From positions 6,464,076 through 6,528,075 of the forward strand of contig NC_053115.1 of NCBI RefSeq assembly GCF_010015445.1: 64,000 bases of DNA. The letters are read 5' to 3'. Origin of the DNA: Perca fluviatilis (lineage: Eukaryota > Chordata > Actinopteri > Perciformes > Percidae). Below, piece by piece: positions 1-12,945 of this stretch (position 1 is its first letter; the number at the start of each line of letters is the position of its first letter). The notes under the pieces are model-generated. The model was not told where the DNA came from. It saw only the letters and a program-made list of their open reading frames with translations, and made no database searches. The position numbers and the translations under genes are program-made.

Positions 1-1709
1 GATATCAATATAATATCGATATATTGCCAAGCTCTAGTTGTATGTACAAATGAAAACAATTACTGCTTAATGTGATACAGTCCCACTGTAATTCTTGTTT
101 ACTGTCACTTCACATGAGGCTTGTATCAATAATGTTTTACATATCAACAAATTTTTCATGAAAATGGTCGAAATTCTTTACAAGAAGATGCGGGGGAGGG
201 GTAACAGGCAGTGTGGAACTACTTAATTCATTCACCATGACCTGGAAAATACTAAAGACTCACTGAAATGGCCAAGCTATGAAGAAGAATGAAGACTGGT
301 GGTAAGAGGACAACAGCATAACAGCTGACCTGCTTAGAGGTCTAATGAGAGGATGAGATGGGATGGATGGGTCAGTGCTTACTTATTGTAAATGTTAGTT
401 ATTGTCATGCATCCTTTGTTTATGCCAAGCTATTCATGAATGCATAAAGTTTGCTTTAAAGGGAAGCATGGAAGTTAGCAAGAGTTAATGTCTGTCAAAG
501 CACAAAAGAAGATGACATTACCAGTCCATGAAGGTCAAGGCTGATGGGATGGGTGCCGAGTTAATCTGCGTGGGAGGGGGTGGGGGCAATCTGCAACTAA
601 AGACTCAGAAGACAGGATGCACATTGAAAATGGGCCAATGACTGTGGGACAGTGTGTCAGTCAAGGGCCGCTCTCAGGAGGGTAGACCTCTCCATGTTAA
701 CATCTGTTCCAAAGCACAACATAATCCCCTTGTACTTAAAATTCATAGTGTCCTCCCTCTGCACAAACAAATGTCCCCCAATTAGACTGTTTGCATTATC
801 TAGTATTCTGTGTTGTTTAACTTGAGCTGCAAATCTGCGGTGTTGAGTTAATTTTCATTAAATAAATGACTTTATCCTCTTTTAAGTACTAAGTACTAGC
901 ATCTTCGAATTATGTAAATACAACTTTTTCTCATGTGGATCATTGTTCTGTACTTTATAGGCCTATGTTTGTTTGCACAACATAATGGAATACTACATAT
1001 ATTTTATTTCTCAATATCACCCAGTAATGCTATGCTGTCTTCGTATTATCATAATGAGAGTACAGCTTATATGAAGTGTCATCAGAACAATAGCTAGTGG
1101 GCTAATCTCAGTGGGAGATGAGGCCAGGCAGAGATTTGATGTGCATGTGTGTGTGTGTGTGGGGGGGGGGGCACTTGGTGCACACATGGCACCGGCATGA
1201 GCCTAATCACGGGCTCGCAGAAATCCTCACAAATGGGGAGGGTGGGGGGTGGGGGGTGAGGGCTGTCCCTGGGGAGACTCATTTAGACTTTGAAGAAAGC
1301 ATTTTGTTCTAGTAACACACCCAGCCTTTGCCTAGACATGAAGATTCATTTTTGCCCCCCCCCCCCCACACACACACACCTATTTTGTTGCAGAGCTGAG
1401 ATAGCCGAGGAAACGTCACCTTGTAGCTGCCCTGACACCTGGTTCAACTGGTTTATAATAAACTGGACAGTTTTATTCCTCCCATTTCCCTGCTGCTGCT
1501 GCTGCTGGGGGTTTCTATGGATTACAGAGCTTTTCCATTGTCCAGCCTGTCATGAAGCCACAACAGTGTGGCACTCCTTTCCTTCCCCTTACTGTGTAGT
1601 CGCTGGAAAGTCTAAATGTTACACATAACATTCTAATAAATCAGTAAAGCCTTTCTTGTTACTCACAATGATTATGACATTAAAAGTGTAGCTTGTATAG
1701 GTACATTTT

Positions 1710-1773
<64 letters not shown>

Positions 1774-1790
1774 CAGATAGACAGATAGAC

Positions 1791-1841
<51 letters not shown>

Positions 1842-2689
1842 GCACAAACGAGATGCAGGATTGTCCTTGGCAATTAAAAGTACATTATATTATATCAATT
1901 CTGATAACAACAGCTCTGTTTTTGGTCTCTACATACGCCTGAGGGAAATACCTGGCTGCTCTGTCATCAGTCTCTAACTGTGGCTGTTTGCTGCTGAGCA
2001 GGTAATGTATGCAGGTTTTTTTTTGCTGATGATTTTTAGCTGCCTGCTCCTAGTGGAAATGACACAGATGAGAGCTGTGAGAGTGAGTCAAAACATTAAA
2101 GTTGCAGGCAGGAAAACCAAAACAATGACGCTAAAATGCTCTGTAGAGTTGTCGAATCGGGTGATAATTCTCTGTGGGTTTGTCACTGGAAAGACCCCTT
2201 TTACATGACACACGGCCATTTAATCCATTGCTGATATAAAAATATGGACTGGCGGTTGTATGGCTGCACCACCCTGAACTCTTTCAAAGTGATATCGTAA
2301 TAGGCTACATTTGGCCATTCAATAAATGAACAATGGAAAACTAAGAATATTGTATTACACTGAGGAAAAAATAACCTACTGGTCTGGTCTGACTTCCGAA
2401 AATATTATTCCACAAAGGCCTCTCATTCCTGTTTCAATGCATTGTGCAAAACATTAAATAATTGAGGGACAATATAAATAGATGGAGAAAGTCTACTGTA
2501 CAGACGCGTGTAGCCTTTAGCACATTTGTGTGAAGCGACAAACTTCTTATATAATGAAATATATGCAATATAGGTAAATAATGTATCGGCCACATAACAT
2601 AGGCCTACAACTTAGGATCAGAAATGGTTGAATGTCCTTTATTTTATTTTTTTTTATTTTTTTGTTTGAGGCAGCAGCAGAGGGAAATC
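1..2689. other. Left flank, no gene seen
   Basis: AT-rich DNA with short GT/G and C/CA runs (1145-1175, 1355-1380) and the GATA microsatellite. No splice-consistent conserved frame on either strand. Confidence 0.6.
1711..1842 (+). repeat. (GATA)n microsatellite with a GACA interruption
   Basis: About 33 tetranucleotide units, with three gacagata interruptions near 1771-1790. Confidence 0.97.
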
Positions 2690-3015
2690 CATCTGTCCCA
2701 TCCTGAATGTGCGGACGGCAGCGGAGAGGAGGAGGCGGGGAGTGTGTGGATGGATTGGATTCACTGACTGTGTAGAGTGCGGGATACAAGGATGCCGAAC
2801 AGGCGGCCGCTTATTCCCTTCCTGGACTTTTCAGCCCGGTCTCTGATAAACTCTGCTGAACCAACTCTTCATCCGTTGCGAGGCTTTTATTCCTTGTAGG
2901 CTTGTCTCATCTTTTAAGGAGAGAGGTAGATTTATTTGACTGACCCGGTGCCGGGCTGAGACGCTCCGCGCACACACAGAACTGGGAGCGATCAGACCAC
3001 AACAAAAGACACGAG
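2690..3015 (+). promoter_or_regulatory. Candidate promoter and non-coding first exon (possibly frmd4b 5'UTR)
   Basis: This is the only GC-richer, CpG-containing stretch in the first 10 kb outside repeats. It has a GC-box-like GGCGGGG near 2735, purine-rich DNA, and ends at a good donor (acgag/gtgagg, exon end 3015) on the + strand. That fits a first exon of a gene transcribed rightwards, and frmd4b is the only such gene seen. It carries a 35-codon uORF from ATG 2792 to TAG 2897-2899. Whether it splices to frmd4b, or belongs to a lncRNA, cannot be told. Confidence 0.4.
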
Positions 3016-3690
3016 GTGAGGAACGTTTCATTGTCATACAACTGAACCATTATTTCTTTCTTCTTAAACAGGGATTTGTAGCCTACCTGTAACAGCTTTT
3101 TTTTTTTCATCCTGGCAGCCACACGGTTCGTTTTGTTATCTTGCATTCGCTGTAACTTGCACACGCTCTTATTTTGTAGCCTTCTTGAAAATTACCTACT
3201 TGTATTTCGCATTATTTATAGCCTTTAAATACTTTATTTTATGTAGTAGGCCTATTTCTGTAAAGAAACACAAACACTTTTGTGCTTCACATGCCTCACT
3301 ACATTAATCCAAAAACACTGTTTGATGGATCCCACGCCTCATGTGAACTGGTATATAGCCTGTAGACTTGTCTTTTACCTGACTTCTGCTGCCTGAATGT
3401 CAGCTGGGTTGAATGTCAGCTGGGTGTTGAGCTGTTGACATGTCAACATAGTGCTTTGCTGGTCAGAAACTTACATTTAGAGTTATTTGGACAGTTGAAA
3501 CACATGATGCACCTTAAACTGAAAGGATTTGAAGAAATAAGAGCCTATACTTCTGTACTGTTTTTAAAGTATGACTTTTTCTTTTTCTTTTTTGGCTCTG
3601 TGGTCAGCTGGTCGCCTCTCCTCTGTGTGAATATCCTGTTTCCTGGACAAAACAAACAATGGAGAGGCAAGCATGGCAGGCATATGATAT

Positions 3691-3764
<74 letters not shown>

Positions 3765-4877
3765 GTGTGTGTGGTGCTGGGTTGGCAAATAACAGGACTG
3801 ATACTTTTAGACAGGGTTTTAAAAATATATATCATACATAACTTTGTATGTATGATATACAGTATATTGTGGTCTGACACGCAGGTCTGGCATGAGGAAA
3901 GTCAGTGACACGAGTTAGTGTCAGTGATAGATACAGATAACAAAGACACAGGACTGGTTTGTATAGGTGACAATATTGAATTTGTGCCTCATACACACAC
4001 TGAGGCAAACTGCAAAGGCAGCGCTGCTTTGTGTCGACTTTGGTCTGGGATGTTCAGCTGCTTTTAATGGGGTCAGCGCTTCCGATTCAATAAAGCTATT
4101 AACCGTCACAGTATAGTCCAACGCTGTTGCTCAGCTCGGGAACAGGCCCAAGTGATTTGCCAATCAGGGTCCATCAACAACCTTATCTATACAAGGCAAC
4201 CTTTAAAAGAGTAAACAAGATTAAACACCACATCAGGTCAACCTGGGGGGTGTGACCTGAGCTGATGATGGGTTCCCACCTCTTCTCAAAGCACCTGTTT
4301 TGTGTTAAAAGTTGTTCATCAGCATTTTTCTTTTTCTTTCCCACACATCTTTATTATTACTCTCTTTACAGGGATTTGAATGAGAGCATTTGTCAGTTAG
4401 GTTATGTGATACTGTTGTCGTGCAAAACAGATTTCCTCAGAAAGATCAAACTCTTGATGAACTGTTGACATTATGTTTTTATATACAGGTTATAGTATTA
4501 GTTAATGTACATGTATAAAAAAAAATCAACCTTTATCAATATCATGAAAGCTTTGACATTTGGTGTGTGGAAAGTATTTCAAGGGAGAAAAGTCTCTGGC
4601 AGTTTGTTTAGAATCAAAACAGAGAAGAGACAGACATAAAAAAACATTACATAAAAACTTAAAGGGGTCCTTCATTGATTTAGTATTGCACTTAGATACA
4701 TTTTAGGGACTCATAAGGGACAGATTAAATAAAGAATCATCAAAATTGAAGCAGCAGAGGCGATGAAATCCTTACTTTAAGCCTTAGTATGAGTTAAGCT
4801 CCAAAAATGCTGGATCCCATAGTTTTGCCTTTGTGACATCATCAGGGTAAAACTTTGGAGGGCTCCCTCACAGGAGA
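3016..4877. other. Non-coding DNA (possible first intron of an upstream 5'UTR exon)
   Basis: Apart from the TG microsatellite I see no repeat family and no coding frame. Confidence 0.5.
3693..3773 (+). repeat. (TG)n microsatellite
   Basis: About 35 uninterrupted TG units, then ttgtgtgtgtgg. The long Cys/Val or His/Thr frames across it on both strands are artefacts of the repeat. Confidence 0.97.
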
Positions 4878-4885
4878 CATTCAAC

Positions 4886-6123
4886 TAGGGATAGGCCGAT
4901 TATCGGGACGTTTTTTGGCAGTTTGCAGATGATCTGTATCAGCGTTTAAATTGCTTGATAACCGATAAAGATAATTAATTAAAAAGTGCGCTACTTTGGC
5001 TCCGCTACAGCTCTGTGTCTGTCCCTCTGCTTCGGTTTCACTCACTGAGTCTGACTTAATGTAAGCTAACAGTAGCCAGCAGCTAAAACACAAAATATTT
5101 CACATATCAATGTCACCTTTTGGATTGTTTCAACACCGGGGCGGACGGGGTTTGTTGTAACGCTAGCTAGCTACTCAACGAGGCTGAGACACGGGTGTGG
5201 GTCATGGGTGTGGGTGGGGATTGTCGGGGGAATCTCCGCGACAGCGAGGACGTTCGATGCCTGTTGTGCAGCAGCAGAACATCTCCCAGCTGCCCGGAAT
5301 TATCTCCCCTTCACTTTTCAGTAATCTTAACTTTTCGTTTTGGTGCTTAACCCACCTTTTGTAGGGTTAATTTAGCTAACCGTAAAGACAGCTAAACGCG
5401 AAGGGGGGAGAAATTCGGCAGGGAGGAGATTTTCGGCACATAAACCGGTAGCGCTACGGTAGTGTTAATTTCGTCAGACGAGACGAGACTAAATATGTTC
5501 GTCAACGACCTTTTTTTCCATGACTAAGACGAGACGATGACGAGACTGCGCCAATGTCCAAAAACGCTGACTAAGACTAAATTAACATGCATTATTGTTG
5601 ACGAAAAAAGACGAGACTAACATGTTTGGCATAAAATAAAAACTAAGATAAAATCTCTCTTCATTTTCGTCTACAATCGTCTACTTTTCATCATGAGATA
5701 GAATATTCAGCTGTTACTGAGACCCAGTGCTACGGCACCGACAGGTGCCCTAATCGCGTATCTACCGGACCGAATAGCCTGCGCTTCTCTCTGATGCTCC
5801 TAATCGGACGTTAGAGTCAATCGAAACATCGCGGCACGGGCGCTAGTTAACACTACACTTGGCAGCAGGTAACGTTAGCCCACCGTTAGCTAGCAGTTGG
5901 ATTTAACACAGTTAAAATGCTGACAGCTAAACGGTGTAAAGGTTTGTCTCTATTTCCAACACGAGACGTACGACAGTCTGCAGCTGCCGTTGTCTGAAAA
6001 ACAAACGTTGGCGTTCACTTGAAATACCCCCGTCAGTTTCGGGCGCTGCATTTATTTTGTTGTAAAATATCCTTTCCTCATGCAGTTGTTTTTGTCGTTA
6101 AGGAAGAGGCTCAATATGTATAT

Positions 6124-6166
<43 letters not shown>

Positions 6167-7559
6167 CATTTATTTATTTTTATAACTGTTTGTCTGAAAT
6201 GGTTATCAGAAATAATTTATTTAAAAAAAGACTAAAATGTTTTGACTAAAACTTGACTAAAATGGCGAGACTTTTAGTCGATTAAAACTTGACTAAGATA
6301 CCTTGAGTTCTCTTTTGACTAAAACTAGACTAAAATGATGAGACTTTTAGTCGACTAAAACTTGACTAACAAAAATGTTTGGCACAAGACTAAGACTAAG
6401 ACTAAATTAAAAATAGGTGACAAAATTAACACTACGCTACGGAGATGTAGCTAACGCTATGGATGGCCACTGTTGTGACTCGGTGCTGGGTCTGATATGG
6501 TCTGTTTCCCGACGTTTAATTAAACTGCCGTTAGTGTCGTAAGCACCAGGCACTGGAGAGAAGTTCTGGCCGGGGGTTGCTGTAATGAAAGTAGCTGGCT
6601 GATGGCTGACTGGGGGCTAACGGTAACTAGCTAGCTAGCTATATGTCCCGGGGCTGTTGTCAGCTGTCATCCCGAGACTCTCTGCGCCGGGGGAGTAAGG
6701 TAGACAGACCGGGGTTTGCTAGCTGGCTAAATTAGCATTAGATTAATCGTCTATCTATACGGCTAACGTTAACGTTACTAGTGAAGTTATTCGTGGGTTA
6801 GCCCAGTCCTGTTAACTGTGGTCGAAACAGTCATACTAAAAATTACTTTATTAGCATGTTGAACGATGTTGTAACCTCATAATGTTACCCACAAAGCATT
6901 AGCATCAACGTTAGCTACTTGTCAACCAGCACATTGTAGTAACGTTAAGCTGGTATCGATATTGAACTTTCAAAATAAATAAGGTCTCTGTTGTATTACT
7001 GTGATAAAAAGTGGGAAGTAATTAATCACAAAATGATGCTGTATGGCAAAAAAAGCAGTATTATGGTTACAAGTATTTTTTTTCTGTGACATTGTATGAT
7101 TTACAGTTGCTCCTGAACGTATCATCTTGGTGCCAGTGTTCTGACGGAATTTAGAGTAACTAGACAGTGAAAGGTTATATGACGCCACTGATGGGCGACT
7201 AAAGGAAACGTCCCGTGTCTGAAAATAAAATAAAAGATTTCTCTGGGTTTGACATTTGGTGGAAACATTTGGGATAGTGTAAGAACACAACTCATAAAAA
7301 TATATAACATAGGTATGGTCGTTTTTAGACATTTTAAAGCAGAAATGTTACATATTGTACCTTTTTAAAGTTTCTAATTTATTAAATAATTGCTTAAATC
7401 ATTTAAAAAAAAGTTTGTTACATTCCAAAATCTTAATTTTCTTGATTTTCATTTTCACTGTAAATGCATATCGGCTCCAAATATTGGTTATCGGTTTCAT
7501 TAACTTTTAATAATCGGAATGGGTATCGGCTTTGAAAAACCAGTATCTGTCGATCGCTA
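4886..7559. mobile_element. Non-autonomous hAT-like transposon with 8-bp target duplication (outer element)
   Basis: The ends are TAGGGATAGGCCGATTATCG and ...TGTCGATCGCTA (inverted TAGCGATCGACAG; shared TAG-GAT terminus). Flanked by perfect CATTCAAC at 4878-4885 and 7560-7567, the 8-bp duplication typical of hAT. Both ends carry tatcgg-rich subterminal words. No transposase frame. Interrupted by a second element at 5460-6434, leaving about 1.7 kb of its own sequence. Confidence 0.8.
5460..6434. mobile_element. Non-autonomous hAT-like transposon nested in the 4886-7559 element
   Basis: Terminal inverted repeats TAGTGTTAATTTCGTCA and TGACAAAATTAACACTA (16 of 17 match). Perfect 8-bp duplication CGCTACGG at 5452-5459 and 6435-6442. 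Subterminal regions are packed with gagacgagact and gactaaaactt words. Contains a (TA)n run at 6127-6165. No transposase. Confidence 0.88.
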
Positions 7560-7567
7560 CATTCAAC

Positions 7568-9360
7568 ACTTTTCACCTGCTGTGTAAGACTACTGAATAA
7601 TGAGTAAACTCAACTTGATCTGTAAAATTGATGGTGTCAATTTAAAGCAAGTCTGCGTAACTTTTCCTGTCCAGCGGCCAGTGCTAAGCCAGCTAAACAG
7701 TAGTTTAGTATTTAGCTAAAATACTGAGCTATTGTAACAAGTAATACAAATGAACTCAAATAAGGCTGCGTGTTTTAAACTGAGCAATGGCATGTTTTAT
7801 TGCTTATGAATGATACTTTTCATTTGTAAGAGAACAAATCTGTTATTTCCTTTCTCAAAAGTAGCTCTTTAAGTCTCTTTAACTTACAGAAAATCCCCCC
7901 AAAAATGTGCACGTTAATCTTGTCTAAGTGCAAGGTAAAAAAACTAAATAATTCAGCAAGTGCGTAGCTGTTGACAGAAAACATGGAGGTTGTGGATTGG
8001 CACTTTAATATATGTAAACAGGCTTTCTGCTTACGGGCTAATTCATGGTCAGAGCCAGGCACTGGAGTGTTTTCTAGATACTTTGTTTGTGGGTCAACAG
8101 TAATCAATTGGCATAGCAGTGGAAATCAATTCAGATCCAGTCCAGAGGGGACATCTGAGTGAACAGGCTGGGGCCTCGCCTGCTGAGTATGTTTAGTAAA
8201 ATGATTAGTTTTAACAGAAATGTCTCCTTGCTCCTCTGTTTCCTGTAAATGTCCTCAGTGCTTCCAGTGCCCTCTGTAACATAATCACTCCAAACATGAT
8301 TCACACCGAAAGTTGTGTCAACAGGAATCTGTTCCTCATTGGCTGTGAACAGACTCAGCCGAGTACCGGCACTACATCTCTTTTCCTTGTGTAACGTCTG
8401 CTTTGTCCCCTCAGACAGGACATCCTGAGAAAAACAAAGAGTCTGGCCTTTAGTTTCGTGTTCCAAACACAGACATTGTGAAACAGTCCGTGTTCACTGT
8501 GTTTCCAAATTTACGATTCTTGTATACAAGTAATACCACGTGCAGAGAGTTTTATGAGACAACAATACAGTGGTCTTTTGTTTGATTTTGAGGGATGTTG
8601 TCTTTTTAATGTGGGGCTGTAGTGAATAATGATGTTCAGGGTTGGTTTGTGTGTTTATTCCCCTTCAGAATACAGCAAAAAAACACTAGCCCTGGAGAGT
8701 GGCTCTCAGCTGCTTGCTAAATCCTCTGGGAGCTGGTTTCCATATCATTTAGATGAAAGAGACTGCATTAAAATCAGCTCCAATCTGTTTAAGGACATAC
8801 ACTTGCCAGTTTGTTGACAAATTCTCCTCAAAATTCAGCGCTCAAACCCACCTCCTTATGAATTATTTAAAGAATGGACACAAGGATGGATTTATAGGTC
8901 ACCCATGTGTATCAGTGGCTATTGACCCGAGCACTTCAGAGTAAAAGCCCCCTGTCCCAGGGGAATGTTAGAGGGAAATAAATCACAATTCCAACAGTGC
9001 ATGCTTTATGCCAGCACAACAACCTATACAAATTAGGTGAAACAGTAGTTTGGTTATACATCATCATTTACCCATCACGATGACAACTGTTTTAATAAAA
9101 AAAACTGGACAGAAAGCAAATAGTAAACTTTGATTGCATGCTTCACTCTTCAATAGAAATCTTTTATTTGTGAATTCTAATCAAGATTTGATAGCTACGT
9201 TATATGATTCTGTGTATTTGATTCAAGTGAACATCCTCAAACACATTACAAGATGAATCCAAGCCAAAAAGGTCATATCACAAATTTCCAATACAGCTGC
9301 CAAGAATAACCCTAGAGTCTTCCAAATGTTTTTAGATGATAACTATACGTTGAAACTTAT
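7568..9360. other. Non-coding DNA, nothing recognised
   Basis: Looks unique and AT-rich. Short frames here have no domain-like content. Confidence 0.5.
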
Positions 9361-9376
9361 TTTAATTTGAAAACAA

Positions 9377-9546
9377 GGGGCTACCTCTAGCTCACCCAGT
9401 AAGAGCGTGCGCCCCATGTAGGCTGAGGCATTTGCAGCGGTCCATGTTCAAATCTGACCTGCGGCCCTTTGCTGCGTGTCATCCCCCATCTCCCTCTTAC
9501 CTTTCCTGTCTATCCACTGTCACTCTGAAATAAAGGGGAAAAAGTC
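9377..9546 (+). mobile_element. tRNA-derived SINE with 16-bp target duplication
   Basis: A tRNA-like head (tagctcacccagtaagagcg A-box-like; gttcaaatc B-box-like) is followed by a ctcccttacctttcctgtc body. Perfect duplication TTTAATTTGAAAACAA at 9361-9376 and 9547-9562, the mark of LINE-driven target-primed insertion. No poly(A); the tail ends in aaataaaggggaaaaagtc. Confidence 0.85.
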
Positions 9547-9562
9547 TTTAATTTGAAAACAA

Positions 9563-10481
9563 TATTTTAAACTGAAGATGGTAAAATCATTATTCATAAA
9601 GGACACTTGAAGGATCCTGCCTTTAAGCCTGTGCAATGCGTTGGCCTGTGTGACATCTCAATTCAGAGCCAAATTAAAACCAGAATGTCTGGGTTCTGTT
9701 CCAGAAGAATTCCTCAATCAAAATAATGGAATGCTGTTATTTATTTGATATTTCTGTTTTTACAGAGCAGAGATTACAATGAAAAAGTTGGCATGGTTGG
9801 CAAAGAAAGTTATCAAAGATATAACCATGTCTCCTTGAAGTTATTTGAAGAACTATATTTCTTTTCCAAAAAAAAAAGAAACATAATGCATTGCAGACTG
9901 AATTGTGCTCTATTAATATAATGAGGAAATGTTAATTACAGGACAGTCGCCAAATGTTGATACTGAATGTATCAGTAAAATGTCCACTGACTGATTGTCA
10001 GATTTCTATTCAGAATTGCTGTTGTGTCCCTCCTGATGATCACCATCTAGATTTCTAATTCAATAATCTAAATATGGTGTGCTGCTGCACATGGGGGCAG
10101 GTGAGATATAGATCCCAGCAGGGGAGCACCTGCTTCCTGGTGGGTTCATCCACAACCTCGGGCAGTGGAGGCAGCCTTGAACCACCCAACAGATCTCTGC
10201 AGCGCTACACTCCGGAGCAGAATATCTCTCTTTTTGTTTGTGTTCCCCTCCTCCACCTCCTCATGTGTCTCTCAGACTGGGATGTAATTGCGGTGAGGCT
10301 GTGAAAATGAAAATCCCAACAAAGCAAAGCCCTTTACCACCTTTTTTCACTGTCTGTGCTGCTGTTGCCTTGTTAGGCCTGTGAGGTTTTGGCTTCCCTG
10401 TAATTATGCTGCTGGTGTGCCTCTCTTCATCCATCTATCCATCCATCACTCTCTTGTGATCACTCCATTCTTTCCTATTTT

Positions 10482-10518
<37 letters not shown>

Positions 10519-10892
10519 ACACCAGGAGAGCTGTGTGGTGGTGATGTTGAGAGGATGTTAGAAAGCCTGAATGGTAATGACCGACCAGAATGAGCCTCCC
10601 TAGTTAAAGGAGGAGGGGGGTGGACTGAAAGGGCCTGAGCGGCTATTATTACCCTCTCAGGCACAAACGGAGAGGTACGTGGTGTTAAGTCTGGAAAAAA
10701 ATCAGGCAGACGTACCCCTCAGCCTCGGATCCACAGTGATCGATAGTGCTCAACGCTGTTTCACATGTTTAGTGCCAGAAGGTACGGAGGCATAAGGAGA
10801 AACACTTCTGTGAATATGTGATGCTCTGAGTCCCACAAACCACCCACACAAAGTAATTTCCTTGTAACCTTACATCGAAACGTTAGTCGCTG
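9563..10892. other. Non-coding DNA with a CA repeat
   Basis: No conserved frame; only the CA microsatellite and unique-looking sequence. Confidence 0.5.
10485..10522 (+). repeat. (CA)n microsatellite
   Basis: Roughly 19 CA units with one tc interruption. Confidence 0.95.
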
Positions 10893-10895
10893 TTA

Positions 10896-11411
10896 AACGT
10901 GCGATATACTCGCCGCAGCCGACCTGTCGTGCGCAAATGTGACGTCATGGGAGCGCCGTAGCTGTTTAAACTGGCGCGGGGTGGTTGCGACACTAATTGC
11001 AGTCTTCTCCTGAACAGAGGTGGCGCTAATGAGCAAAGGCTACCGACTTTTGCTATTTCTACGGACTAGAAGAAGAAGAAAAAGGTAAACGACGGCAGAA
11101 CTGGCAGCAGCATTGACGTCAATGCTTCGATTTGATTGGACGACCTACTTCGTCAGATCAAGCCTTTCATTCACCGTAAAAGAACTCATCTTAACCCAGT
11201 AAGTTTACCAGAGATATTTGCAGTCACTCTGAGAGTCCTGGCATCCGGTTGTCCTCGAACTCGTCCATGCTTCCTGTTTCTGCTTTGTTGCGCGCCGCTG
11301 AAAAAATAGAGTGGTACACGACCTCTGGTCACGCACTTAAAATCATGGCTACGTCATTTTGACGTCACATTGGTGCGCGCCAGGTCGGCTGCGGCGACTG
11401 TAAAAAGGCCC
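10896..11411. mobile_element. PIF/Harbinger-like MITE (TTA-flanked)
   Basis: Inverted terminal regions: CTCGCCGCAGCCGACCTG near 10909, and its near-complement ending ggctgcggcgactg near 11397; the shared block continues to aatgtgacgtca. Bounded by TTA at 10893-10895 and 11412-11414, matching the 3-bp TWA duplications of PIF/Harbinger. Superfamily is inferred from that only. Confidence 0.6.
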
Positions 11412-11444
11412 TTATGCACCTTAAAAAATGAAAATACTATAAAG

Positions 11445-11822
11445 TAGAGATGGCCCGATACCATGTCTTGCTTCCCGATTCCAATACCTGAACTTGCGTA
11501 TCGGCCGATACCGAGTACCGATCCGATACCAGTGTGTCGTATATTTTATTATGTTTTAACAATTGCTACCTCTGTATGGATGTGAAATTATTTCAATCTT
11601 TGTTGTCTGTCAGGCTCAGGTTAAACTCTTTGTGAAACATGAACAAACACAAACAATGAATGCCACAGAACCTTCTTTTATTCTCCAGTTTGACAGTCAG
11701 TTAGAACGGAAAAAACTACTTTGACGTAGATTTTCTTTAGGGCTTTATTACGTGGTATCGGATCGGTGCATAAACTCCAGTACTTCCCAATACCGATACC
11801 AGCGTTCTAGACAGTATCTCTA
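11445..11822. mobile_element. hAT-like MITE with 8-bp target duplication
   Basis: Ends TAGAGATGGCCCGATACC and GTATCTCTA. Perfect CTATAAAG at 11437-11444 and 11823-11830. Subterminal accgatacc/ggtatcgg words near both ends. 378 bp, no ORF. Confidence 0.85.
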
Positions 11823-11830
11823 CTATAAAG

Positions 11831-12945
11831 TAAGAAGACATCTGAAACTCTAATTTCCTGTTGAGTCGGTGTGCTTGATTTGTCTTTTTTCCAAACTTGC
11901 CTCAATGACTTTATTTAGTTTGGGTTGTATTGTCACTGGATTTGCGGTGTTGGTGTCGTTAGGGTGCGGTGTGGAAGACAATAGAAATGGAGTATGTATA
12001 GGTGCTCACCCGCTAGAGCTTAACATTCATCATTAATGGAGTGTTATGTGAGCCTCCTCTGTTAATGGGTTAATAATACTGGAAACCAACACCCCCAACT
12101 AGACTGCCTCTGTCTCACACAGAAAAATACTAGATCCCAGACACCGCTCACCCTCCAACTCATATCCCCCTGCAGTTTTGAAAGAAAGAAATCATCCAGC
12201 TGCAGTCACCTTCACCGCTGCAGCAGCTTGGGATGAGGAGGAGAAGCAGGGAGGGGAGGGAAGTCATTATCACCTGCCCTGTGGACCGAAACCGAGCACC
12301 CTGCTGGGCCACGCAGAGAGGCCGCTCTGAGCTCTGTAACAGGGACAGAGGCGTGTGGAGAAAGGCTGCTTGTTAGCAGTCACATGCAGCAAAGATGTAG
12401 GTGTGTGACGATACAATGACGAGAAAACATGTCAGAGAAAGACTTGTAATTCAATAGAAAAAAACACTGTCTTTGATCTCCTAAGAGGCTTGGCTGCTTC
12501 CTTTTGAAATATGTGGGTAACCTATATGAGTTTGTATACCCTTTCAACTACTGTACTGTACTCTATTGTAACAGCTGCACCTCCACCTCATATTGCTAGA
12601 CTGGTCACATTTACAGAAGCGTGCCCTCTCAACACAACAGCTCCACGTGTCTGTCCGCAACATAAGCCTCTCTGGTCATAGTCAGTGTGCAGAAATGAAT
12701 GATGTCTGGACAGTGCTCGGTTGATTATGTGGACTGGACTCTGATAGAAAGCTGATATGGAGGTGGTGTGCAGGGCACAGTTGTAACAGGTGTTAAGCAC
12801 ACTGGGATGAAAGATTATACTGTATCCCCAGGGGAAGGCGGTGCTTGGTTAGGCTGGAGAAAATGAATAGTGGTGTTAGCATATGTGCAGATACATTTAC
12901 TTATGTCTTCTTATTCAGACTAGGTTAGAGCTGTTTACCTGACAG
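11831..12945. other. Non-coding DNA, nothing recognised
   Basis: Somewhat higher GC at 12160-12360 (ctgcagcagcttgggatgag, gggaggggagggaag), which might be regulatory, but there is no feature to name. Confidence 0.4.

Noticed and set aside
3545..3908. Frames of over 100 codons across the TG repeat on both strands
   Set aside because: They are poly-Cys/Val and poly-His/Thr readings of a microsatellite.
8131..8466. 111-codon minus-strand frame
   Set aside because: No similarity I recognise to any protein or transposon; codon choice is that of plain AT-rich DNA.
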